DNA of 64,000 nucleotides from Companilactobacillus nantensis DSM 16982 (GCF_001435815.1 NZ_AZFV01000003.1:62001-126000), one strand, 5' to 3'. Numbered from the stretch's first letter, positions 1 to 9,963 are shown. The notes: generated from the sequence alone by a model not told the origin. Numbers and translations: made by a program.

Positions 1-157
1 CTTTGGTGCGCTGGACCGGTTGGAGCCAAGGTCTCCAACCTCGATTTTGAACCTCGCATGGACCGCGAGTTTCAAAACTCGTCCCGTGGTGTAGGCGCTA
101 AAGCACCAACGCCACCTGCACTGCTGCCAAAGATTCTTGCACCCAGAGGCTAGTTTA
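1..157 (+). repeat. Dispersed structured repeat, copy 1 (5' end cut by window)
   Basis: Copy of a GC-rich intergenic repeat family that recurs at about 4.7, 15.7, 34.3, 38.7 and 42.3 kb. It is a divergent copy. The first hairpin reads GGTTGGAG/CTCCAACC, the second pairs CTCGC with GCGAG inside a TTTTGAA/TTTCAAAA stem, and the outer arms pair CTTTGG with CCAAAG. It ends in GGCTAGTTT, like the CCGACTAGTTT end of other copies. The arms differ in sequence from the other copies but still pair. Confidence 0.7.
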
Positions 158-250
158 TTTGTTTTTTCTAATAATTTTTAATATTAATAACTTGGTAAAT
201 AACTTGCTGCGGAAGGAAAATAAACTATCAAAAAGAGTGTAATACTAAAA

Positions 251-290
251 GGCTGGATGAATTTTTATTAAAGTTTATCCAGTTTTTTTG
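251..290 (+). terminator. Rho-independent terminator upstream of comEA
   Basis: CTGGAT and ATCCAG form a stem around an AT-rich loop and are followed by seven T. It presumably ends a transcript from a gene left of the window and isolates comEA. Confidence 0.7.
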
Positions 291-315
291 CGTACTTTTT
301 TTCGAGGTGATAAAA

Positions 316-930
316 ATGAAAGGAATTTTTGATTATTGTAAACGCAATAAGATGATGATCGTGCTTGGTTTAATTATATTTGGATTAGGAACTGGTTACT
401 TTTTGACGCATAAATCAGTGTCACAAGCTCCGGTTAAGAATGATATTAAGGTGGAGTCTAAGGCAACTGAAAACGCGGGTAAGTCCCCTAAAACAGCGAA
501 AGTTAGTGTGATTGTGGTCGATATTCAAGGTGCTGTTAAGACTCCTGGTGTCTATCGACTAAAAAGTGGTGCAATTGTTCAAGATGCTTTGAAGATGGCT
601 GGGGGATTAATTCAAACGGCTGATACTAAGCAATTAAATCAAGCTAAGAAATTGACTGATCAGATGCAAATATATGTGCCAGTAGTTGGAGAGAAGGGTA
701 ATACCGGATCTGTTTCTAGTAGTAATAATGGTGATAAAAAGGTTGTCAATATTAATACTGCGACAGTTGATGATTTTAAAGGTGTTTCTGGGATTGGTCC
801 TAAGAAGGCTGAGAAGATTATTGCTTTCCGTGAAAAAAATGGACAGTTTCAACAGTTGCATGATTTAACGAAAGTTTCTGGTATTGGTGAGAAAAGTTTA
901 GAATCTCTTAAAGATCAATTAACTGTGTAA
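316..930 (+). CDS. comEA: ComEA-type competence DNA-binding protein
   Basis: Membrane-anchored receptor for double-stranded DNA in natural transformation. The 204-residue product has a short basic N-terminus, one membrane helix (about residues 13-32, IVLGLIIFGLGTGYFL), an SLBB-like middle domain (VDIQGAVKTPGVYRL, about 70-120) and a C-terminal pair of helix-hairpin-helix motifs (VNINTATVDDFKGVSGIGPKKAEKII and FQQLHDLTKVSGIGEKSL). I chose ATG 316 over GTG 307 because GAGGTG at 304-309 is then a correctly spaced ribosome binding site. The comEC start follows the stop by one base, so the two are an operon. comEB, found between them in Bacillus, is absent. Confidence 0.93.
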   Translation: MKGIFDYCKRNKMMIVLGLIIFGLGTGYFLTHKSVSQAPVKNDIKVESKATENAGKSPKTAKVSVIVVDIQGAVKTPGVYRLKSGAIVQDALKMAGGLIQTADTKQLNQAKKLTDQMQIYVPVVGEKGNTGSVSSSNNGDKKVVNINTATVDDFKGVSGIGPKKAEKIIAFREKNGQFQQLHDLTKVSGIGEKSLESLKDQLTV

Positions 931-931
931 T

Positions 932-3187
932 ATGAAGGATCGACTGATTTTTCCCGCTTTGCTAGTTATTTTAGTGGTAACAATTTACTTTGAATCAGCT
1001 TTTTTTGTCATCTTTTTGATGCTGTTGCTATTTCGAGTTTTATTTTTGAAAAATATTCGCTTATTAATATTGTTGGGATTGGTTGGATTAGGAATCTTTT
1101 TTAGATGTCAGCAACTAGAAAGGAATCTTAAACCAGTAGTACCGGCATTTTCATCTGCAATTTTTGCCCCAGATGCGTATTCAGTCAATGGTGATGTGTT
1201 AAGTGGTGAAATTCAAACGGGACGGCAAACAGTAAGGTTTATTTATCGCTTAAAATCTAAATCTGAACAGACTAAATGGCTTAGGCAAACGGAAATTATC
1301 CAAGCTCCGGTAAAAATAAAGAAAGTTACAGAACTCAAAGGACCACGTAATCCCGGAGAATTTGATTTCAAAAAATATGCTATGCACAAAAATGTCCATT
1401 ATTCGGTTGAGTTACAACAAATTGGTGCTGGCCAACTTTATCAACCTGTAACTTTGTTAGAAAAAATAAATGTTTTACGAATACATATAATTCAACATCT
1501 CAGTAGGTTACCAAAATGGTTAAATATCCATGCTCAGAGTTTGATTGTTGGTTATACAGCTAGTTCTAATAAAGATTTTCTCAAAATTTTGAGTGTGCTT
1601 GGGGTAATTCATCTCTTTAGTTTATCCGGACTACATGTTCTGATTTTATTAACGATTATCCGTAAAATAACGTCTTACTTGCGGATTCCTTTAGAATGGG
1701 TCAATGATGTGATGTTGATTTTATTGCCCTGTTACGGACTGTTAGTAGGTTCTAAAAGTGGGATATGGCGGGCAATTGTCTTAGCAATGGTGGGGATAGT
1801 TTTGGCAAAATTAAATTTATCTTGGAGCCGCTTAGATGTTTTTAGTCTGACTATCATAATTTGTGTGTTTATTTATCCATTTGCGATTACTGAGATGGGC
1901 GGACAGCTGAGCTTTTTACTATCATTTGCAATTCTTTATTTGTATAAAGAAGCACATTTTTTACTGACGGTATTTAAAATGAATTTAGTCAGTTTGCCAG
2001 TTATTTGTTTTTATACTTACCAGTTCAATTGGTTAACCTTGTTAGCAAATATTTTATTTGTGCCATTGTTTACTTATGTTATTTTACCGGTAACATTGAT
2101 TTCTTCACTAACTGTTGATTGGTCAATCTGGAGTAGTTTCAATCAATTTTTCGACAAACTCTATAAATTTTTGGATATAGTCGCAGCTGATCCTAATTTT
2201 ACTTTTGTGACAGGTAGGTTTCCTGCTGGAATTGTAGTTATTTTAATAATCGTTGTTTTGTTTTATTTAGAAAGTAAAACCTTTTGGAATAAATATTTAT
2301 GGCAGTATAGTTTGATTTTTGGAATCTGCTTAATGATGAATAAATTTCCACTCTTTGGCTCAGTTAGTCTGATTGATGTTGGACAGGGGGATAGTATTTT
2401 GATTACAACGCCATTGTTCCGTCAGACATTTTTGATTGATGTGGCTGGAAAATTATCGTTTCCAAAGCCAACATGGGCGCAAACCACAAGCAGTAATCAA
2501 GTGGAGACTAGTATAATTCCATTTTTAAAGTCACAAGGTATTAGCAAAATTGATAAAATTTTTGTCTCACATAAGGATGTTGATCACATTGGAAATTTAG
2601 GTACGATTTTAGCAAAATTTCCAGTCAAAGAGGTTAATTTTGGCGTCGGGTTAGAGCATAATCAACGTATTAAGCAGGAAATTAAACAACATCCAGAAGT
2701 GAGATTTAAAAATTTACGACAAGGTGATGTGATTGATACTGGATTTATCAAGTGGCATGTTTTGTGGCCAAAGCAAGCAAGTGTTGGTGAAAATGGTGAT
2801 TCGTTAACGCTGCTGGCACGAATAAAAAATAAGAACTGGCTGTTTCCTGGAGATTTAGACAGTGCAGGGGAACAAGCGATTTTAAAAAATCATAATTTTA
2901 AGGTTGATTATTTGAAAGTTGGACATCATGGCTCGAAGACTGCCACTAGTGATACATTTCTGGAACGAGTTAAACCTACGATTGGATTCATTTCGTCAGG
3001 TGTTAATAATCGTTACGGTCATCCTAATCGAGAGACTTTGTCACGCTTAGAGAAGCATCAGGTCCGATATTTTAATACGGCTGAATATGGTATGATTACT
3101 TGGTATTATTTTTCCTATAGTAATGAGGAGAAGATAACAACTTTTTTAAAGGGTGACTTGGTTGAAAATAACAGAACTCAAAAATAA
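932..3187 (+). CDS. comEC: ComEC/Rec2 DNA uptake channel
   Basis: Polytopic membrane protein that forms the channel carrying single-stranded DNA into the cell during transformation. The 751-residue product has the family order: N-terminal membrane helices, an OB-like external region (about 60-180), the Competence domain with many helices (about 200-470; LFSLSGLHVLIL and VGSKSGIWRAIVLA are typical), and a C-terminal metallo-beta-lactamase-like domain with HKDVDHIGN, GDLDSAGE and VGHHGSKTATS. Length is normal and the frame is intact, so late competence machinery looks functional here. It starts one base after comEA. Its 3' end overlaps the start of holA by about 26-35 bases, depending on which holA start is used. 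Confidence 0.95.
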   Translation: MKDRLIFPALLVILVVTIYFESAFFVIFLMLLLFRVLFLKNIRLLILLGLVGLGIFFRCQQLERNLKPVVPAFSSAIFAPDAYSVNGDVLSGEIQTGRQTVRFIYRLKSKSEQTKWLRQTEIIQAPVKIKKVTELKGPRNPGEFDFKKYAMHKNVHYSVELQQIGAGQLYQPVTLLEKINVLRIHIIQHLSRLPKWLNIHAQSLIVGYTASSNKDFLKILSVLGVIHLFSLSGLHVLILLTIIRKITSYLRIPLEWVNDVMLILLPCYGLLVGSKSGIWRAIVLAMVGIVLAKLNLSWSRLDVFSLTIIICVFIYPFAITEMGGQLSFLLSFAILYLYKEAHFLLTVFKMNLVSLPVICFYTYQFNWLTLLANILFVPLFTYVILPVTLISSLTVDWSIWSSFNQFFDKLYKFLDIVAADPNFTFVTGRFPAGIVVILIIVVLFYLESKTFWNKYLWQYSLIFGICLMMNKFPLFGSVSLIDVGQGDSILITTPLFRQTFLIDVAGKLSFPKPTWAQTTSSNQVETSIIPFLKSQGISKIDKIFVSHKDVDHIGNLGTILAKFPVKEVNFGVGLEHNQRIKQEIKQHPEVRFKNLRQGDVIDTGFIKWHVLWPKQASVGENGDSLTLLARIKNKNWLFPGDLDSAGEQAILKNHNFKVDYLKVGHHGSKTATSDTFLERVKPTIGFISSGVNNRYGHPNRETLSRLEKHQVRYFNTAEYGMITWYYFSYSNEEKITTFLKGDLVENNRTQK

Positions 3188-4175
3188 TTTAAAACAGGGC
3201 AATTTAAGCAACGTTTATTTAATAACTGGTAAAGAACACGTCTTTATCAAAGATATTCAAAAATCATTTAAAAATATCATGTCGCCGGAAGAACGTGAAA
3301 TGAACTTTTCAAATTTCGATTTAGAAGAAGTTTCACTCGCAGACCTAATCAATGAAGCAATTTCTGCTCCGTTTTTTGGAGAAAGACGACTTGTTTTTGC
3401 GGAACATCCATTTTTTCTAACTGGTGAAAGAACAAAAAATACGGTTGACCAAAATACTGATTTATTATTGAAGTATATTCAAAATCCCACGCCATCGACA
3501 ATTTTAGTTATTTTTGCATCGTATGATAAGTTGGATGCACGAAAGAAAATTGTTAAGGAACTTAAAAAGACAGCCGCGGTAGTAGATGCTGGACAAATGG
3601 AAGGACCAATTTTAAGTCGGACAATCAATAATGATCTAAAAAATGCTGGTTATCAAATTGAACCTGCTGCTCTAGAATTGTTGATTAACAAAACAAAGGG
3701 TAATTACTCTTTGATTACAAATCAGCTAGATAAATTAAAGTTATATGCTTTAAATTCTAAAAAAATAAATCAAGCAGCTGTTTCGGAATTAGTTCCACAA
3801 TCGTTAGAAGATAATGTCTTTGATTTAATGACCGAAATTCTAAATAAAAACATTTATAAGGCTGAGGAATTATATAATCAATTCCTTTTACAGAAGATTG
3901 ATCCGATTTTATTAGTGGCAATTATTATTTCACAATTAAGATTATTGATTCAGGTTAAAATATTATCTGAAAAAGGGTTGTCAGAATCATCAATTGCTAA
4001 AAATTTACGATTAAATCCATATCGAGTTAAGTATGCTTATCGACAAGCACGAACGTTGAAACGTTTAAGATTGCAAGTTATGTACGATGATATTGTTAAT
4101 TTGGATTACCAGATCAAGTCAGGGCAAGGAGATAAGGAATTGCTGTTTGACTTATTTATTGCTAAATATGCTTAA
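3162..4175 (+). CDS. holA: DNA polymerase III delta subunit
   Basis: Clamp-loader delta subunit that opens the sliding clamp. The 337-residue product has the HolA pattern: VYLITGKEHVFIKDIQKSF near the N-terminus, the AAA-like region with SAPFFGERRLVFAEHPFF, the central ALELLINKTKGNYSLITNQLDKLKLY, and a C-terminal helical collar. The start is uncertain. GTG 3153 would lie within the likely ribosome binding site AAAGGGTG; TTG 3162 (KITELKNNLKQG) is better spaced and is used here. It overlaps the comEC 3' end, which suggests translational coupling. The comEC-holA-rpsT order is usual in Firmicutes. Confidence 0.93.
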   Translation: MKITELKNNLKQGNLSNVYLITGKEHVFIKDIQKSFKNIMSPEEREMNFSNFDLEEVSLADLINEAISAPFFGERRLVFAEHPFFLTGERTKNTVDQNTDLLLKYIQNPTPSTILVIFASYDKLDARKKIVKELKKTAAVVDAGQMEGPILSRTINNDLKNAGYQIEPAALELLINKTKGNYSLITNQLDKLKLYALNSKKINQAAVSELVPQSLEDNVFDLMTEILNKNIYKAEELYNQFLLQKIDPILLVAIIISQLRLLIQVKILSEKGLSESSIAKNLRLNPYRVKYAYRQARTLKRLRLQVMYDDIVNLDYQIKSGQGDKELLFDLFIAKYA

Positions 4176-4233
4176 AAAAAGAGTATCTGTGGGAAACTTG
4201 AATACAAAAGTTTCCCATAGATACTCTTTTTTT
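4174..4233. terminator. Bidirectional terminator between holA and rpsT
   Basis: A long hairpin (AAAGAGTATCTGTGGGAAACTT pairing with its downstream complement ending GATACTCTTTTTTT) has A-runs on the left and T-runs on the right, so it can end holA on the plus strand and rpsT on the minus strand. Confidence 0.9.
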
Positions 4234-4283
4234 GATCCATTAAAAATGGCAAAATAAAAAAGCAACCAATTGGCTGCTTATCA

Positions 4284-4541
4284 TTAATTCAATTTAGCAA
4301 GTCTTGACTTATCACGTGCAGCTTTATTAGCTTTGATTAGGCCTTTTGACTTAGCCATATCAATTGCACGAACGGCTGTTCTGAACAAGTCTTCCTTGTT
4401 GTCAGCGTTGTTAGCAGCTGAAGTTTCAAAGTTCTTAATTGCTGAACGCATTGAACTTCTTTGTGCAACATTGCGAAGGTTTGCGCTTTCGGCAGTCTTT
4501 ACACGTTTCATAGCTGATTTAATTTGTGGCATTAATTTCAC
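4284..4541 (-). CDS. rpsT: 30S ribosomal protein S20
   Basis: Small-subunit ribosomal protein binding 16S rRNA. The 85-residue product is Lys/Arg/Ala-rich and matches S20 throughout ([21 protein letters not shown], then [20 protein letters not shown] at the C-terminus). It is convergent with holA as in other Bacilli. A GGAGGTG Shine-Dalgarno lies just before the ATG. The first residues [10 protein letters not shown] contain a second ATG (MPQIKSA) three codons in, and that is an alternative start. Confidence 0.95.
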   Translation of the reverse strand: MKLMPQIKSAMKRVKTAESANLRNVAQRSSMRSAIKNFETSAANNADNKEDLFRTAVRAIDMAKSKGLIKANKAARDKSRLAKLN

Positions 4542-5237
4542 CTCCGATTACATAGTAAGCTAAAAACTCAATACATAGAATTATACATAATTCATTTTCA
4601 CAATGCAATGAAATGTCAATTTTTTTTCAGTATTATGCGGTTTGTGAGTAGAACATTTTCAATTATAAGCAGTTTTGAGCGTTTGTATAGAGTTTTTTTA
4701 TTAAATAATCTGTGAGATGTTTAAATATTCCGCCTCCAGAACCGAGAAAACTTTAACTGGCTATGCGGACCGATTCGAGCCAAGGTCTCGAATCTCGGTT
4801 TGAAGCCTTGCAAGCAAGTCTCCGAACACGCCCGGTGGTGTAAGTGCTAAAGCACTAACGCCACTTTCACAGCCAGTTAAAGTTTCTCGGTCCTTCCGAC
4901 TAGTTTCTTGGTTGATTTATTTTGGTAGATATGTTGAAATATGGCATATTTTTTGGAATTCAAATTATATAGAAAACAAATTTATAGTATCAGTGTTTGC
5001 TATTAATAATGTTGGAACGAGTATAATCCAACAAATATATTGTTTTAACAAATTTTCCAAGTTATTTTTTTCTTTAAAGGGCAAAGAGCAATCGTATTTT
5101 CATTGATAGTCAGGATAACATGTTGCAAAATGCGACGTTTTGTAGTAAATTAATTAATTGTGTTAACCATGCTCTGTTTGTCGAATCACCAACGCAGACA
5201 TAGTTTGGCTAAATATATAAGGAAAAGGTGAATTGAA
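4542..5237. other. Intergenic region between rpsT and rpsO
   Basis: About 700 bases without a supported gene. It holds the divergent promoter areas of rpsT and rpsO and repeat copy 2 (4730-4905). A 64-codon open frame at 4912-5106 has no convincing ribosome binding site and an unremarkable composition, so I do not call it. Confidence 0.7.
4730..4905 (+). repeat. Dispersed structured repeat, copy 2 (reference copy)
   Basis: Complete copy. The outer arms 4741-4762 and 4871-4891 pair over about 21 bp with one bulged A. Inside lie three hairpins: GATTCGAG/CTCGAATC (4772-4794), CTTGC/GCAAG (4807-4818) and AGTGC/GCACT with TAAA loop (4843-4856) on a GTGGTGT/ACGCCAC base. It begins CCGCCTCC and ends CCGACTAGTTT. 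It is clearly more GC-rich than its flanks. Confidence 0.88.
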
Positions 5238-5507
5238 ATGGCTATTTCAAAAGCAAAGAAAAACGAAATTATTAAACAATATGCACGTAAAGATGGAGAC
5301 ACTGGTTCTCCAGAAGTACAAATTGCTGTATTAACTTATGATATTAATGCACTTAACGATCACTTGAAAGTTAACAAGAAAGACCACCATTCATATGTTG
5401 GTCTACTAAAGAAGATTGGTCACCGTCGTAATCTTTTAGGTTACCTACGTGGTAAAGATATTCAACGTTACCGTGAACTAATCAAGTCATTAGGTCTACG
5501 TCGTTAA
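5238..5507 (+). CDS. rpsO: 30S ribosomal protein S15
   Basis: Ribosomal protein S15, binding the central domain of 16S rRNA. The 89-residue product is full length, with the S15 core [47 protein letters not shown] and C-terminal [12 protein letters not shown] good ribosome binding site (AAGGAAAAGGTG) precedes ATG 5238. It is followed by its own terminator and then by an RNase J2-type gene, an order also known from enterococci. Confidence 0.97.
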   Translation: MAISKAKKNEIIKQYARKDGDTGSPEVQIAVLTYDINALNDHLKVNKKDHHSYVGLLKKIGHRRNLLGYLRGKDIQRYRELIKSLGLRR

Positions 5508-5516
5508 TAATAATTT

Positions 5517-5550
5517 TAGGAGTTCCCATCAGGGTACTCCTATTTTTTTT
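5517..5550 (+). terminator. rpsO terminator
   Basis: TAGGAGT-CCC pairs with GGGTACTCCTA and is followed by eight T. Confidence 0.9.
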
Positions 5551-5680
5551 GCTTAATTTCTCTAAATCTCGTTTGATATGGTAGAATAAAAAACAGGTAT
5601 AGCTTAAATAGTCTTACAAGACTTAAAAATCACAATAGAATATTATGATCTATGCTATTTTAATGAAATGAGAGATGAAA

Positions 5681-7378
5681 ATGAGCAAAAAAATTAAAAT
5701 AATTTTGTTAAGTGGCGTACGTGAAAATGGAAAAAATATGTACGCGGTTGAAGTAAATGATGAGATCTATATCTTGGATATTGGTTTGCAATACCCTGAT
5801 AATGACCTTTACGGAATTGATGTCGTTGTTCCAGATATGACTTATATTAAACAAAACATTGATAAAGTTGTCGGTGTTTTCTTGTCACACGGACATGCTG
5901 ATGCTATTGGTGCTTTGCCATATCTAATCAGTGACTATGATATTCCAGTCTTTGGATCGGAAATGACTATTGAATTGGCTAAAATCGTTTGTTCAAATGA
6001 TCGTCGCAGTAAGAAATTCAATAATTTCCACGTTATCGATGAGAATACTGCCATCGACTTTGAAGAAGCATCTGTTTCGTTCTTCAAGACAACGCACTCA
6101 ATTCCTGGTTCACTAGGAACAGTTATCAAAACTAGTGAGGGACAAATTGTTTATACTGGTGACTTCAAGTTTGATCAAGCTGCTGCACCAACGTATAAGA
6201 CTGACTATGGTCGTATTGCTAAAATTGGTAGTGAACGTGTCCTAGCACTATTGAGCGACTCAGCAAATGCGGAATCACCATACGAAAATTCAAGTGAAAA
6301 AGATATCTATGAATATATTTTAGATACTTTCAACTATCACAATGGCCGTATTATCGTGGCTCAAGTTGCTTCTAACATTCAAAGAATGCAACAAGTTGTT
6401 GATGCTGCCGATAAGACTGGCCGTCGTGTCTTCCTTTCTGGAACTGATGCTGAAAAGATTTTGAAGACGGCTATGAAATTAGGCTATTTGAAGATCAACA
6501 ATAAAGAATTGTTAGTTAAGCCTAAGGATTTGAAGAATGTTGATAATAATAAATTAGTTATTATCGAAACTGGTAAGATGGGCGAACCTGTCAAATTACT
6601 ACAAAAGATGGCTAATCCTGCTGCTAAGACGAAGTTTCAAGTTGAAGAGGGTGATTTAGTATTTATCGCTACAACACCTTCACACGCAATGGATACAACC
6701 GTGGCGAAAGCTCGTGATGCTATTTATCGTACTGGTGCTGAAGTTAAGGCTTTAAGTGATGATAAGCATTCATCTGGTCACGCTAACAAGTCTGACTTGC
6801 AATTGATGATCAACTTGCTAAATCCTGAGAATGTTATTCCTATTCAAGGGGAATATCGTCTTTTGGACGCACATGCTCGGATTGCCCATGAAACTGGCAT
6901 TCCATATCAAAATATCTTCCTTACAAAGAAGGGTGACGTTTTGAACTATGAAAATGACCAATTCTACCAAGGCAAAGGTGTTGACGCAGGAGATACCATG
7001 ATTGATGGTATTGGTGTCGGTGATATCGGTAGTATTGTCCTCCGTGATCGTGAATTATTGGCCGAGGACGGGGTCTTTATCGCAGTGGCTACAATTGACC
7101 GTAAGAAGAAGAAAGTCGTTGCTAAGCCAAAAATAACGGCACGTGGCTTCGTTTATATGCGTGCTAGTCGTGATTTATTGAGTGAAAGTTCCGATATTAT
7201 CGTTAATACGATTGTTGATTATATGCAAGATAATAAAGATTTTGATTGGTCAGACTTGAAGCAAGGTGTTCGTGATAAGTTGAACCACTTCTTGTATGAA
7301 CAAACAAACAGACATCCAGTTATTTTGCCAGTGATTATGGAAGTTAATCAAAACAGACATAGAAAAGCAAAGAAATAG
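5681..7378 (+). CDS. rnjB: RNase J2-type ribonuclease (active site degenerate)
   Basis: Metallo-beta-lactamase/beta-CASP protein of the RNase J family, which degrades and matures RNA from the 5' end, usually as a J1/J2 complex. ATG 5681 is chosen over ATG 5675 because GAGAG is then properly spaced; this gives 565 residues. The metal motif, HxHxDH in J1, reads HGHADA (about residues 70-75), so the last His is Ala. The C-terminal GEYR motif is preceded by Gln (PIQGEYR) where J1 has His. Both changes are typical of J2, which has little activity alone. THSIPGS and the beta-CASP region (LSDSANAE, HSSGHANKSDL) are otherwise kept. The position after rpsO agrees with rnjB. Confidence 0.85.
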   Translation: MSKKIKIILLSGVRENGKNMYAVEVNDEIYILDIGLQYPDNDLYGIDVVVPDMTYIKQNIDKVVGVFLSHGHADAIGALPYLISDYDIPVFGSEMTIELAKIVCSNDRRSKKFNNFHVIDENTAIDFEEASVSFFKTTHSIPGSLGTVIKTSEGQIVYTGDFKFDQAAAPTYKTDYGRIAKIGSERVLALLSDSANAESPYENSSEKDIYEYILDTFNYHNGRIIVAQVASNIQRMQQVVDAADKTGRRVFLSGTDAEKILKTAMKLGYLKINNKELLVKPKDLKNVDNNKLVIIETGKMGEPVKLLQKMANPAAKTKFQVEEGDLVFIATTPSHAMDTTVAKARDAIYRTGAEVKALSDDKHSSGHANKSDLQLMINLLNPENVIPIQGEYRLLDAHARIAHETGIPYQNIFLTKKGDVLNYENDQFYQGKGVDAGDTMIDGIGVGDIGSIVLRDRELLAEDGVFIAVATIDRKKKKVVAKPKITARGFVYMRASRDLLSESSDIIVNTIVDYMQDNKDFDWSDLKQGVRDKLNHFLYEQTNRHPVILPVIMEVNQNRHRKAKK

Positions 7379-7415
7379 AGTAATTTAATCTATTCGAATA
7401 TTGTTGAGGTATTGT

Positions 7416-8357
7416 ATGGACGATAATCTAAAAAAAATCATTGAACAGGCTGAAGAGGCCTATGACCAAGGTAATTGGGTCGAAGCAACTGATTTATATA
7501 CGCAGGCATATTCGATGCAGCAATCCTTTGATATTAACAGGGGGCTTGCTGCTTCTTTATTGAATCAAAAAAGACCGGGCGATGCCGAAGCTGTGATTTT
7601 AGATTATTTTAACTATTACCTCAGTGAACCGGAAACAGCTGAATTGGCTTTAGATGTCATTTTGGAAAATAATGATTTTTTGCTAGCCAATCAGATGTTG
7701 AATTATTATGCAACCAATCCGTCACCACATATCCAACAGGATACTATTGACGATTTTGTTAGACGAATCAACATTGCTGAAGATAGACATGAACGATCAT
7801 TTAAGCCAGAAAAGGATAAAATATCGGCTCGCTTATTGGCAATCGTGACGGAATCGACAACTGAACAAATTCAATTGCTGAGAAAGTTAAGAGAGTTTAA
7901 TAGGGCAGATTATATAAAAAATGCCAAGCTTTTATTAGGTAATCCCTTGCTGCACCCGCTTTTAAAGAGCGAAGCACTGGAGAATTTATTAAAGTTAGGC
8001 GTCGATGAAAAAGTCGATATTTCGTTCTATGGTGAAAATAAAGCTTGCATTCCCAGTAAGCTAATGCCTATTATGTCAACTGATGTCTATTTGAAAATGT
8101 GTGACGAATTAGAAAAATTATTGACCGATGAGAACGAAACGCAAATTGAGAACTTCAAAGGTGAGTTGTCACTATACGCCGCATTTGTCTATCCTTTTGG
8201 GGATGAAATAATAAAAACACCTGAACTCTGGACAAAAGCAATGCTTTTAAGGTATGGTTTAGTAGATGATTCACAAGTAAGTGATAATCAAGGTTTAGAC
8301 GATGTAAAAACTTGGTTAAAGAGGTTCGATGAGCTGATAAATACCTTTCAGGAGTGA
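7416..8357 (+). CDS. TPR-like protein
   Basis: Soluble, acidic, helix-rich protein of 313 residues. The N-terminus DNLKKIIEQAEEAYDQGNWVEATDLYTQAYSM is a tetratricopeptide-like repeat with a second weaker one after it; the rest is predicted helical with no catalytic motif that I recognise. ATG 7416 is used because GAGG at 7405-7408 is a good ribosome binding site; a TTG at 7401 is less likely. It follows the RNase J2 gene by about 37 bases and probably shares its transcript. Function unknown. Confidence 0.75.
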   Translation: MDDNLKKIIEQAEEAYDQGNWVEATDLYTQAYSMQQSFDINRGLAASLLNQKRPGDAEAVILDYFNYYLSEPETAELALDVILENNDFLLANQMLNYYATNPSPHIQQDTIDDFVRRINIAEDRHERSFKPEKDKISARLLAIVTESTTEQIQLLRKLREFNRADYIKNAKLLLGNPLLHPLLKSEALENLLKLGVDEKVDISFYGENKACIPSKLMPIMSTDVYLKMCDELEKLLTDENETQIENFKGELSLYAAFVYPFGDEIIKTPELWTKAMLLRYGLVDDSQVSDNQGLDDVKTWLKRFDELINTFQE

Positions 8358-8385
8358 AATTTTTAAACTTTTTTCACTTTGAGTA

Positions 8386-8484
8386 TTTACAATTACGTTT
8401 ACGGCCTGTATACTCCAAAGAGTATATTTTTAGTCGGTGATTTGCTATGAATTAGTTTGCTTTCACCTCTGAAAGTAGTATAAT
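8386..8484 (+). promoter_or_regulatory. Two candidate tuf promoters
   Basis: Upstream candidate: TTTACA (8386-8391), 17 bp spacer, TATACT (8409-8414). Downstream candidate: TTGCTT (8457-8462), 16 bp spacer, TATAAT (8479-8484). Tandem promoters fit a highly expressed gene. Found by eye. Confidence 0.55.
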
Positions 8485-8562
8485 TTTTCAGTAAAGAGTC
8501 GTCTAAAGAACATTTTCTTTGGATCAATCTTATGAAATGAAATTTTAGGAGGATTCTTTGTA

Positions 8563-9753
8563 ATGGCAGAAAAAGAACATTATGAGAGAACAAAGCCCCA
8601 TGTAAATATTGGGACAATTGGTCACGTTGACCACGGTAAGACTACTTTAACAGCAGCAATCACTAAGGTTTTGGCTGACAAAGGTTTAGCTAAGGCTGAA
8701 GATTACGCTGATATCGATAAAGCCCCAGAAGAAAAAGAACGTGGGATTACTATCAACACTGCTCACGTTGAGTATGAAACTGAAAAGCGTCACTATGCAC
8801 ATATTGATGCCCCAGGACATGCTGATTACGTTAAGAATATGATCACTGGTGCTGCACAAATGGATGGTGCCATCCTTGTTGTTGCTGCAACTGATGGTCC
8901 TATGCCACAAACTCGTGAACACATCTTGCTTGCTCGCCAAGTTGGTGTTGGCTACATCGTTGTCTTCTTGAACAAGACTGACCTTGTTGATGACCCAGAA
9001 CTAGTTGATCTAGTTGAGATGGAAGTTCGTGAACTTCTATCAGAATACGATTTCCCAGGGGATGACATTCCTGTTATCCGTGGTTCAGCTTTGAAGGCTC
9101 TTCAAGGTGACCCAGAAGAAATCAAACACGTTGAAGAATTACTTGATGTTGTTGATGAATATATCCCAACACCAGAACGTGATAATACAAAACCATTCAT
9201 GATGCCTGTTGAAGATGTCTTCACTATCACTGGTCGTGGTACTGTTGCATCTGGTCGTATCGATCGTGGTGAAGTTAAGATCGGTGACGAAGTTGAAATC
9301 GTTGGTCTTAAGCCAGAAGTTGAAAAATCAACTGTTACTGGTCTAGAAATGTTCCGTAAGACATTGGATCTTGGTGAAGCCGGAGATAACGTTGGTGTTC
9401 TTCTTCGTGGTATTAACCGTGACCAAATCGAACGTGGACAAGTTCTTGCTAAGCCAGGTTCAATCAAGACTCACAACAAGTTCAAGGGTGAAGTTTATAT
9501 TATGAGTAAAGAAGAAGGTGGACGTCATACTCCATTCTTCTCAAACTATCGTCCACAATTCTACTTCCATACAACTGATGTTACTGGTGTTATTGAATTG
9601 CCAGAAGGTGTAGAAATGGTTATGCCTGGTGACCAAGTTACTTTTGAAGTTGACTTGATTGCTCCAGTTGCTATCGAAAATGGTACAAGATTTACTGTTC
9701 GTGAAGGTGGCCGTACTGTTGGTGCCGGAGTTGTTACAGAAATCTTAGACTAA
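8563..9753 (+). CDS. tuf: Elongation factor Tu
   Basis: GTPase that delivers aminoacyl-tRNA to the ribosome. The 396-residue product is full length, with G1 GHVDHGKTT, switch [14 protein letters not shown]3 [13 protein letters not shown]4 NKTDLVDD and domains II/III ending GAGVVTEIL. Codon use is strongly biased, as expected for high expression. AGGAGGATT lies before the ATG. It stands alone, away from the str operon, which is the usual lactobacillar arrangement beside tig and clpX. Confidence 0.98.
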   Translation: MAEKEHYERTKPHVNIGTIGHVDHGKTTLTAAITKVLADKGLAKAEDYADIDKAPEEKERGITINTAHVEYETEKRHYAHIDAPGHADYVKNMITGAAQMDGAILVVAATDGPMPQTREHILLARQVGVGYIVVFLNKTDLVDDPELVDLVEMEVRELLSEYDFPGDDIPVIRGSALKALQGDPEEIKHVEELLDVVDEYIPTPERDNTKPFMMPVEDVFTITGRGTVASGRIDRGEVKIGDEVEIVGLKPEVEKSTVTGLEMFRKTLDLGEAGDNVGVLLRGINRDQIERGQVLAKPGSIKTHNKFKGEVYIMSKEEGGRHTPFFSNYRPQFYFHTTDVTGVIELPEGVEMVMPGDQVTFEVDLIAPVAIENGTRFTVREGGRTVGAGVVTEILD

Positions 9754-9775
9754 TTTCTAAGTAGTAATGATAATT

Positions 9776-9809
9776 AAAAAGAGTTGGATAAATTCCAGCT
9801 CTTTTTTTT
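9776..9809 (+). terminator. tuf terminator
   Basis: AAAAGAG-TGGA pairs with TCCA-CTCTTTT and is followed by a T-run. Confidence 0.9.
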
Positions 9810-9963
9810 ATGTAATAATGTTCAAAAATAGTGAAAAGTATTTTATAATAGAAAACATGATGTCTTGAAATACCTATAAATCACGTCAAATGTTTACAAT
9901 ATTGCCATTTTAAGGTAATATTACAAAGTATGAGATCGTTGAAATACCGGAGGGATAATATAA

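Noticed and set aside
1-157. Repeat element as a tRNA gene
   Set aside because: The cloverleaf-like folding is suggestive, but it is about 175 bases with no T-loop consensus (GTTCRANNC), anticodon arm or CCA end.
4912-5106. 64-codon open frame between rpsT and rpsO
   Set aside because: No ribosome binding site, AT-driven composition rich in Ile, Asn and Phe, no recognisable similarity; probably chance.
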